DNA from: Labilithrix sp.
Lineage (GTDB): Bacteria; Myxococcota_A; Polyangia; Polyangiales; Polyangiaceae
Reading direction: 5' to 3'
Length of the DNA stretch: 64,000 nt
Assembly: GCA_019637175.1 (NCBI GenBank)
Contig: JAHBWD010000001.1
Coordinates: forward strand, 1-64,000
The position numbers and the translations under genes were made by a program. A model generated the notes under the pieces. That model was not told the origin of the DNA. It did not search any database and was given only the letters and a program-made list of their open reading frames with translations. Shown here piece by piece: positions 58,201 through 64,000 of the stretch. Positions within the stretch are counted from its first letter, which is position 1. Each line of letters starts with the position of its first letter.

Positions 58201-61200
58201 GCGATCGGAACCGCGGGGGCATCATCGCGACGGAGGCGGCGCGCGCGGCGTTCGAGCTCGGGGCTCATCCCCGCGCGCTCGCGCTCGCGCGCACGGCCCT
58301 CGAGCGGCATCCCTCCCACGCGGAAGCGCTCGCGATCGCGGAGCGCGCGTGTCACCACATCGGTCGCGTGCAGGAGATGTCGCCGATGTACGACTTGGCC
58401 GCGCGCGGCGCGCTCGGCCGGTTCGGGCGCCGCGCCGCCCATCATCGCGCGGCGCGCTACTTCGAGGCGACGGTGCCGATGCTCGCCCTCAAGCACGCGG
58501 CGCAGGCGTTCATCGCCGTCCCGTCCGAGGGCACGACGCTCGCGCTGCTCTCGCGCACGGCCGACCGCGCGCAGCGGCGATCGGTGGCGGTGCGGACCGT
58601 CGAGCACGTCGCCGATCTCGCGCGCAGCCACGGCCTCCGCGCGGCGTGGCTGCTTCGTGCCGCGACGCTCGCGGCGCGCGATCTCGAGGGGGCGCGCCAG
58701 CGCGTCGATCTGCTCTTGAAGGCGGCGGTGCTTTCGCCGGCGCCGGCGACGCTCGCGATGCTCGCGGTGGCGTCCCGCGAGCTGATCTCGCTCGCCCCCG
58801 ACGACACCGAGGCGCTCGCGATGAGGCTCGAGCGAGCGAGCGACTCGCTCGCCAAGAACCTGGAAGGGCCGGACGGCGCCCGGATCGCCATCACGTTCGC
58901 CGAGATGGCGCTCGATCTCTTCGGCGACGCCGCCTGGGCGTGGCGAGCGATCGAGCGCGCGCTCGGCGCCGACGGAGACGTCGACGAGTACGTCAAGCTC
59001 GTCAAGCACGCCGACGCGCTGTCGCGCGCCGACGCCGCGAGCGAGAGCCTCGGGCGCGTCGTCGCCGCGTGCGACAAGCCCTACGCCAACGTCGGCGTCG
59101 CGATGCTGCGCCTCGTCGGTGCCCTCGCGGCCGCGATGGGCGACGGGCCGCGCAGCGTTCGCGCCTTCGTGACGGCGGCCGAGCGCGAGCCCGACGACGA
59201 CGACATCGTGGCCGAGGCCGACGCCGCGGTCACGGCGCACCCCGAGCCGGCGCTCCTCGAGCGCTTTTCGAAGAAGGTGGGCGTCTATCGCCGGAGCCAG
59301 GCGCTCCGCGCGATCGCCTCCCGCCAGCTCGAACAGGGCGATCACGCCGCGGCGACGAGCACGCTCGAGCGCGCGCTCCTCATCGCGCCGAACGACGCGA
59401 AAGCGGAGATCGAGCGCGAGCTCAACGAGGCGCTGACCAAGGGCGGGCGCGGTGAGGAGGCCGTCCTCCGCGAGCTCGCGGCGCCCGGCGTCTCGCCGGC
59501 GGAGCGCGCGGCGCGGTGGACGGAGCTCGCGCGGATCCGACAGGAGCGCGGCGACGCCGAGGGCGCGACCGACGCGCTCCTCCAGGCCGCGACCGACGAG
59601 CCCACGGCGCAGCGCTGGGCAGCGGTCGAGCGCGCGGCCGAAGCATCCGGGCGCGAGCACATCCGTGTCCAGGCGCTGCAGCAGCTCGTCGATCTCGCGA
59701 CCCCGGAGTCGCGCCTCGGCGTGCAGAAGCGACTCGCGCGCGCCGAGGGCGCGCGCGGCTCGCTCGCCGCGGCCGAGGCCGCGTGGCGGAAGGTCTGGAC
59801 GTACGAGCCGAACGACTCCGACGCCGACGTCGCGATCGAGGCGCTTCTCGTGGCCCGCGCGAGCTACGACGAGCTGTCGGATCACCTCTCGCGGCGCGCG
59901 CAGAGGGTGATCGACACCGGCGGTGAGAAGGAAACGCTGCGCGCCGTTCGACTCCGCCGCGCCGCGATCCTCGAGCAGAGGCTCGGCCGGCTCGACGACG
60001 CGGCCGTCGAGCTCGAGCAGCTTCTGATCGAGTCGCCCGGCCACGCAAGCGCGCTTCGCTGGCTATGCGACGTCTACGAGCGCGCGGGAGAGCCCGCGCG
60101 CGCGCTGCCCGCGCTCGAGCAGCTCGCGGCGACCGCCACCGACGCAGTGGAGCGGCACGCCGTCGAGGTGCGCCGCATCCGGCTGCTCGTGACCTCGGGG
60201 GACGTCGCGGGCGCCGAGCGTGCGCTCGAGCCGCTGGTCGCGGAGGCGCCGGCGTCGCCTGCGGCGCTCGAGGCGCGCGTCGAGATCGCGCGCGTCACGC
60301 AGGACGCCGTCGGCCTCGGCTCGGCGCTCGAGAGCCTCGCGCGGGTCTCGCCGGAGGACGCGCGAGCGCGGAGCGAGATGCTCGTCGAAGCCGCGCAAGC
60401 GGCGGCCCGGGCAGGAGACACGGAGGCCTCGCTCGAGCGCGCGCGGGAGGCTGCCCGGCTCGCGCCGGAGGTCGCGGCGACGCAGCTCTTCGCGCGCGGC
60501 CTCGAGTATCGCCTTCGGGGCGCCGGCATGGCGGAGGACGCGAGGCAGACCATCGCGGCGCTCTCGCGGCTCGCCGGCGATCGAAGCCTCGAGCCGGAGG
60601 ACGTCGCGCTCCGCGCGTTTCTGGTCGCGGAGGCCGAAGACGTGGTCGCCCCCGGCACCGGCGAGCAGACGCTGCGCGCCTGTCTCGAGGCGGTGGGGTC
60701 GCAGCCGCTCGTCGCCCTCGGCCTCGCGGAGCGATGGCTCGCCGCTGGACGAACCGAGGACGCGCTCGGGATCTTCTCTCACGCCGTGTACGGAAATCTC
60801 CTCGGCCTCCGTCGCCCCGGCAGGGTCGCGCTCGCGGCGGCCGACGCCGCCGAGCGGCTCGACGACAGCGACGGGGCGCTCCGCTTCCTCAACGAAGCGG
60901 CGAAGGATCCGGAGACCCGCGTCGAGGCGCTCCGTCGCCTCGCGGAGGTCTCCTTCGTGACCCGTGACGTCGCGCGCGCGCGCAGCGTTCTGCGCGGGCT
61001 CGCGGACGCGCTCGAGGGCGGCGAGCGTGCCGAGGTGCTGGCGCAGCTCGCGCGCGCGCTGTTCGGCTCGGACAATCCGTCCGAGCGCATCGAGGCGGAT
61101 CGGACGATGCGCGAAGCGATCGATCTCGCGCCTCCCGAGCTCGCCGAGACGCTTCGCGAGCAGCTCGCGACCTATCGCTCGCGCCTCCCCGCGTCGACCT

Positions 61201-62708
61201 CGAGCCCTCCGTCGTCGCCACGCCGCCGCGCCTCGGCGTCGGGCCTGCCGGCGCCGCTGCCGTCGACCTCGCTCGAGCCGCGAAGGCCGTCGTCCGGCGC
61301 GGCCGAGCCGGCGCGGGAGCCGCCGTCGACCAGGGATCCGGTTCCTCCGATCCCCGAGGCGCCGCCGGTGATGGTGGCGAACGCTCAGGACGGCGACACG
61401 TTCCCCTCGCTCCGCCACCCGCTCGGCGCCTCTCCGCAAGGCGTTCCGGAGCCGACGCCTCCGCCTCCGCTGGTCGCCAAGCCCGTCAAGTCGGCGCCCC
61501 CCGTCGCTCCCGACGCACCGGATCCGTTCGCCGCGCGCGTCGCGGAGGGCCACGCGAGGCTCGCGGCAGGCTCGCGCGAGGACGCCGAGCGTGTCTTGAT
61601 GGACGCGCTGCGGGAAGGCTCGCTCGAAGCCGCCGACGCGCTCGACGCCATGCTCGCGGGTGATCCGGCGCGTTCGGCGGCGCTCCTCAAGGTGCGCCGT
61701 CAAGCGGTCGAGCTGCGTCCGGGCGATCCGCGGCGCCTCGCGGCGCTTCGCGAGGCGGCGAAGCTCGATCAGAACGCCAACTACGTCCGGGCGATCGATC
61801 ACGTCCTGCGCGCGTTCGATTCGCGCGCGGGGTTCCTTCCTCCGCCGCCGCTCAGCGCCCAGAGCACGCAGCCGGGGATGCTCACGCTGCTCACGCGACA
61901 CTCGCGCGAGGCCTCCGGCGAGGCGTTCGGCGTCGTCTGGGAAGGCGCGCAGTCGCTCTTCTCCAAGCCCGCCACCGCCTACGGGATGAGCGGCGTCGAG
62001 CGGGTCGTGCCGGGACCGGCATCGACGATGTCGCGTCTCTACGAGGTGGCGCTCCGTTTGCTCGACACGCCGCGCTTCCCGCTCTTCCACCGCCGCGCGA
62101 CCGGTCCGCTGACGCTCACCGTCGCGCTGCTCCCGATCCCCGCGGCGATCGTCGCCGGCGAAGTGAAGGAAGACGGTCCCGACGTTCGCTGGATGCTCGG
62201 CCACGCGCTCTCGGCGGTGCTTCCGCAGAACGCGCTGGCGCTCGGGCTCGCCGAGCCGGACGCTCGCCTCTTGTGGGAGGTGCTCATCGCCGCGTTCGGG
62301 CCGCAGACCGTCCGCACGATCGATCGGGACCACGCCAACATGACCGAGCTGTTGTGGCAGGCCCTCGGTCCGCGCGCCCAGCGTCGCCTGAAGGAGCTCC
62401 TCGGTGAAGGCGACGGCTCGCCGCTCGAGCTCGTCGTGGAGCGCGCACGGCAGAGCGGGCGGCGCGTCGGCATGTTCCTCACGGGCGACTTCGCGCACGC
62501 CGCGCGCGCCGTGGTCGCCGAGCACGCCGCGCTCGACCCGGCCGATCTCCAGAAGCCGGGTGGCCTCGCCGCGCTCTGCGCCGAGCTGCCCTCGCTCGCC
62601 GATCTCTACCGGCTCGCCGTCCGCCCCGAGTACGCCGACGCGCGCTGGCACGTGCCCGCTCCCGCGTCGATGCGCTTCACCGCCCCGGGCGGGCTCCCGC
62701 CGGTGTGA
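55257..62708 (+). CDS. 2483-residue TPR-type protein
   Basis: Begins at a GTG overlapping the sppA stop, with no signal peptide, so cytoplasmic. Residues 1 to about 1970 are helical repeats of TPR type rich in Ala/Glu/Arg. Examples are VAAYVRAARAGVELGAVRAR-like units and HRRAQAFIAVPSEGTTLALL-style helices. A Pro/Ser-rich linker spans about 1978-2088 (ASTSSPPSSPRRRASASGLP). A distinct globular C-terminal domain follows (about 2200-2483), with GVVWEGAQSLFSKPATAYGM, DVRWMLGHALSAVLPQNALA, TIDRDHANMTELLWQALGPR and GMFLTGDFAHAARAVVAEHA. It has no family I recognise. Its great length and TPR content resemble the giant scaffold at 37396; both may be paralogues. Confidence 0.85.
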   Translation: MTISNGTHGGNRIDAGIAGAADRDLSSEASPAGASRLRARAPAPSAPLSRREGRVAEEAQLRARLELARVLGDHDEERKAGRKLAERLASRDVEIDAAIELATRTLGVADDPELRHALAGWLEGLGEPGLAASELRRLQRTDDPVAAAALLVRIGVLHARAGDPHGAQDAFAEAAELDEEDPLPLELLGAIAGWSPPGPGASDGLTPRAGAEAYVRAARRRARTGDADAELEDLLRAFELDPTSPVATAALVAAHGARDRASAADEVLRAHANALGDEGEAAEVHARRRTQALERGDLGRALAAAFDEGVDSSFDAAESFDDLLLRAGAFEMLAVRLEVRGELAIGDSRVAAQRWAEAGRLLSGPLASPERALEAYARSVAADATGIDALHGLRALTQKTSDDAWLVEGLVRASLGEGAYAASSDATSRLAGARALAHLAEERSDRALAGWAFATIAELDPRDERAKENAARYAESVERRRQDVASAEAALAGASSRIEGLASLARLLRSAPEAGKQLAAVLAELSASEPDDDALFAEAIRVAERAKDFEGVAALCRQRISRASPPPRVRLALVSALRRSGDAAGAAAAADGLFDACTPWAYAVAWISAVVAGDAVTRARALAALAPTCNPQVVAALSAVASEQLAHAGDLAGARRAAEQACRADAHDARALRALAAGVPASEGIVATTALERAAAVAGPTAAICMRIAEAYEVVGDPVQAVLFARRAVALRPADGKVVEALLARASRARDAEALADALTWLLPQPQPARVTAERIAPALETLAERDPARAASLSRRALDVLGPRHAPLRRASDVVADAAKDAGLRAKVVERWIAAGAPAAERGPLLLELAAHYATVGDVEREVAAYVRAARAGVELGAVRARIEALEKAAQSAEAELGWLEARAELLLDDGAIDTAAAAFRELGAAFWDTADDRPRAVQSWLRAAQLDSMRGYATLRRDLAAFADLRYAVDCLAELVEREGDRNRGGIIATEAARAAFELGAHPRALALARTALERHPSHAEALAIAERACHHIGRVQEMSPMYDLAARGALGRFGRRAAHHRAARYFEATVPMLALKHAAQAFIAVPSEGTTLALLSRTADRAQRRSVAVRTVEHVADLARSHGLRAAWLLRAATLAARDLEGARQRVDLLLKAAVLSPAPATLAMLAVASRELISLAPDDTEALAMRLERASDSLAKNLEGPDGARIAITFAEMALDLFGDAAWAWRAIERALGADGDVDEYVKLVKHADALSRADAASESLGRVVAACDKPYANVGVAMLRLVGALAAAMGDGPRSVRAFVTAAEREPDDDDIVAEADAAVTAHPEPALLERFSKKVGVYRRSQALRAIASRQLEQGDHAAATSTLERALLIAPNDAKAEIERELNEALTKGGRGEEAVLRELAAPGVSPAERAARWTELARIRQERGDAEGATDALLQAATDEPTAQRWAAVERAAEASGREHIRVQALQQLVDLATPESRLGVQKRLARAEGARGSLAAAEAAWRKVWTYEPNDSDADVAIEALLVARASYDELSDHLSRRAQRVIDTGGEKETLRAVRLRRAAILEQRLGRLDDAAVELEQLLIESPGHASALRWLCDVYERAGEPARALPALEQLAATATDAVERHAVEVRRIRLLVTSGDVAGAERALEPLVAEAPASPAALEARVEIARVTQDAVGLGSALESLARVSPEDARARSEMLVEAAQAAARAGDTEASLERAREAARLAPEVAATQLFARGLEYRLRGAGMAEDARQTIAALSRLAGDRSLEPEDVALRAFLVAEAEDVVAPGTGEQTLRACLEAVGSQPLVALGLAERWLAAGRTEDALGIFSHAVYGNLLGLRRPGRVALAAADAAERLDDSDGALRFLNEAAKDPETRVEALRRLAEVSFVTRDVARARSVLRGLADALEGGERAEVLAQLARALFGSDNPSERIEADRTMREAIDLAPPELAETLREQLATYRSRLPASTSSPPSSPRRRASASGLPAPLPSTSLEPRRPSSGAAEPAREPPSTRDPVPPIPEAPPVMVANAQDGDTFPSLRHPLGASPQGVPEPTPPPPLVAKPVKSAPPVAPDAPDPFAARVAEGHARLAAGSREDAERVLMDALREGSLEAADALDAMLAGDPARSAALLKVRRQAVELRPGDPRRLAALREAAKLDQNANYVRAIDHVLRAFDSRAGFLPPPPLSAQSTQPGMLTLLTRHSREASGEAFGVVWEGAQSLFSKPATAYGMSGVERVVPGPASTMSRLYEVALRLLDTPRFPLFHRRATGPLTLTVALLPIPAAIVAGEVKEDGPDVRWMLGHALSAVLPQNALALGLAEPDARLLWEVLIAAFGPQTVRTIDRDHANMTELLWQALGPRAQRRLKELLGEGDGSPLELVVERARQSGRRVGMFLTGDFAHAARAVVAEHAALDPADLQKPGGLAALCAELPSLADLYRLAVRPEYADARWHVPAPASMRFTAPGGLPPV

Positions 62709-62718
62709 GAGGGGTGAG

Positions 62719-63297
62719 ATGAGGCGCCTGCTCCGACGGGTCGGAATCCTCGCTTCCGTGAGCGCGTGCGCGTGCGTGCTCATGCAGGCGTGTGTGCTCG
62801 CCGAGCCGTCGGGCGACCTGCCTCGGCTCCCGCCCACCCGCCCGACGATCATCCGAGGCTCGGTCGTTCCTTCGGCTTCGCTCGTCCTCGCGACGTTCCC
62901 CGAGGTCTTCATCGTGCCGGTCGAGCTCGCCGATCCGACGCAGCCGTTCGAGTACGCCGCGTTCATCGACTACAACGCGTTCACGAACGCGGGCATGGTG
63001 GTGGAGCCGACCCAGAGCTTCTACGAGCCGAGCAACACCCAGGGCCGCGTCCGGATCCTGAACGTCCCGCTCACCGCGCCGTCCGAGCTCGATCGCTGCC
63101 ACGTGATCGAGATCGTCGTCGCGCTCCGTCTCGAGTCGAACAAGAGCTCGCAGACCGCGCATACGCCGGCCGAGCCCGGCGGCGACATGGTGACCTGGTT
63201 CTACAATCCGAGCGGCGACCCGGGCGGCTGCCCAGCGACCGACGCCGGCATCGACGCCCGCGCCGACTCCGAAGGCGGTGAGGGGGGCGTGCAGTGA
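62719..63297 (+). CDS. small surface lipoprotein of unknown function
   Basis: 192 residues, MRRLLRRVGILASVSACACV, with a leader containing several Cys; the lipobox could be SACAC or LMQAC. The mature chain has PRLPPTRPTIIRGSVVPSAS, then beta-type segments VFIVPVELADPTQPFEYAAF and VVEPTQSFYEPSNTQGRVRI, and a Cys pair (DRCHVIEIVV, GGCPATDAG). It ends Asp/Ala/Gly/Glu-rich. The start follows the giant TPR stop by ten bases, and it overlaps the next start (GTGA). Function is unknown. It is likely a surface module of the same operon. Confidence 0.68.
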   Translation: MRRLLRRVGILASVSACACVLMQACVLAEPSGDLPRLPPTRPTIIRGSVVPSASLVLATFPEVFIVPVELADPTQPFEYAAFIDYNAFTNAGMVVEPTQSFYEPSNTQGRVRILNVPLTAPSELDRCHVIEIVVALRLESNKSSQTAHTPAEPGGDMVTWFYNPSGDPGGCPATDAGIDARADSEGGEGGVQ

Positions 63298-64000
63298 TCG
63301 GGCGCCGAGCGGCCAGCCACGCGGCGGTGGTCTTGCTCGGGCTCTCCGTCGGGATCGCGTGCGATCCCATCGAGGGGACGCCCCTCGTGCGCGCCCCGGT
63401 CAACGCGTGCCCCGAGCATGCGTGTGAGCTGTATGCCTCTGCCGAGCGATCGCGACCGAGCTGCAACGGCGGGAGGTGCGACGTCGGGCGCGGCCTGCCG
63501 ACGTATCCGTTCACGGTCGTCGTGAACGTCCCCGACACGTCGTTCTATGCGCCGGGCCGGACGTTCCTGCTCCCCAAGAGCGACTTCGAGCCCGCGAGCG
63601 CGACGGCGAGCCCGCGCGCGTGCGCGCCACCGTGCATCCAGCTTCCACCGCTCGCGCTCACCGAGGGGAAATATCGGGTCACGAGCAAGGCGGCGGCCGA
63701 CGTCGGCTTTCCCCTCGTGCTCGACGACGGCACGTCGTTGCCCGTGCGCGTGACCGACATCAGGCTCGAAGGCGACGGCGCCGATTTCGCGATCGACGGC
63801 GGGCTTCCCGTCGATCCGCTCTTCGCCAAGTCTCGGCGGCTCCGGCAGTCGCGCGAAGGGCCGTTCGAGGTGTTTCACCAGAACGTCGTCCCGGTCGGGC
63901 GCTACCTGCGCGTGCTCGATCCCGAGCCTCCGTACGACGCGTACTTTCCGCCGGTCGCGCGAGAGATCGCCGTCGCGGAGCCGCTCGCCGACGACTTCGT
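63294..64000 (+). CDS. Cys-rich lipoprotein, partial (runs off right edge)
   Basis: Starts GTG at 63294, overlapping the previous stop, and stays open to the edge (235 codons). The leader is VIGRRAASHAAVVLLGLSVG followed by IACDPIEG, with a lipobox-like GIAC. The mature part has several Cys: NACPEHACELYAS, PSCNGGRCDVGRGLP, and RACAPPCIQLPP. Strand-like segments follow (YPFTVVVNVPDTSFYAPGRT, FPLVLDDGTSLPVRVTDI). It shares the style of the preceding lipoprotein and probably belongs with it. The C-terminus is outside the window; no domain is recognised. Confidence 0.68.
   Translation, partial: MIGRRAASHAAVVLLGLSVGIACDPIEGTPLVRAPVNACPEHACELYASAERSRPSCNGGRCDVGRGLPTYPFTVVVNVPDTSFYAPGRTFLLPKSDFEPASATASPRACAPPCIQLPPLALTEGKYRVTSKAAADVGFPLVLDDGTSLPVRVTDIRLEGDGADFAIDGGLPVDPLFAKSRRLRQSREGPFEVFHQNVVPVGRYLRVLDPEPPYDAYFPPVAREIAVAEPLADDF

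Noticed and set aside
56318..59455. A 1045-codon frame inside the 2483-residue gene.
   Set aside because: Arg-dominated, no domain or ribosome site; the long gene keeps clear TPR pattern throughout.
57180..62966. Two long leftward frames antisense to the 2483-residue gene.
   Set aside because: Both are Arg/Glu/Leu-rich shadows without any recognisable feature.
1..64000. tRNA, rRNA, CRISPR arrays, insertion sequences and prophage genes.
   Set aside because: Nothing resembling conserved RNA gene segments, regularly spaced repeats, transposase motifs or integrase was seen on either strand by eye; a covariance-model search would settle small RNAs.

Overview
The window is very GC-rich, densely coded chromosomal DNA. 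It looks like a free-living myxobacterium-type bacterium (Myxococcota, probably Polyangia). The evidence is the number of Asp/Pro-rich lipoproteins, two membrane-anchored eukaryote-like Ser/Thr kinases, a trypsin-like protease with a MYXO-CTERM-like tail, giant TPR proteins, and Cys-rich surface proteins. I saw no rRNA, tRNA, CRISPR array, insertion sequence or phage gene. Phylum placement is inference from gene content.

Region 1 (1-10900) is an iron/heme island. A rightward operon (2692-8264) encodes two HmuY-like heme-binding lipoproteins, then a heme ABC importer (HmuT, HmuU, HmuV) and a HemS/HmuS heme-handling protein. All joints overlap or nearly overlap. A leftward operon (2562 to the left edge) encodes two c-heme lipoproteins of related design around DUF4266 and DUF3570 proteins. 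The space between them holds two Fur-like dyads. A second copy of the same promoter/operator block lies before a leftward pair at 10865-9714 (a small unknown protein and an LCM-type methyltransferase). Two lipoproteins, one with DUF4920, sit between.

Region 2 (10947-15277) has a beta-propeller-like membrane-anchored protein, a HemJ-like membrane protein and a copper-flavoured group: a Cys/His-rich secreted peptide, a YcnI (DUF1775) protein, two small lipoproteins and a Tat-exported Csp1-type copper storage protein.

Region 3 (15377-30662) holds a BamA-type barrel protein, two ATP/ADP-carrier-like (TLC/Npt) transporters, the trypsin-like protease, a monoheme lipoprotein, a PEGA-domain kinase, an SDR enzyme, AccA, an HTTM-like membrane protein and surface proteins of unknown role.

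Region 4 (30672-50870) has a divergent pair of citrate synthases, one fused to a helix-turn-helix; a dehydrogenase/acyltransferase pair; an LD-carboxypeptidase; a glycosyltransferase; an 1802-residue TPR protein downstream of a zinc-ribbon kinase; a peptidase M23; a beta-barrel/thioredoxin fusion with a redoxin lipoprotein; a HEAT protein with a methyltransferase; and a Cys-rich lipoprotein.

Region 5 (51152 to the right edge) is one tight rightward operon: a zinc-ribbon/TM/TPR protein, a long-form SppA peptidase, a 2483-residue TPR protein and two surface lipoproteins, the last cut by the window edge.

Many start codons are GTG or TTG, and four-base stop/start overlaps are the rule, so several starts are judgement calls stated in the entries. 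Intergenic gaps are short: none exceeds about 300 bases.
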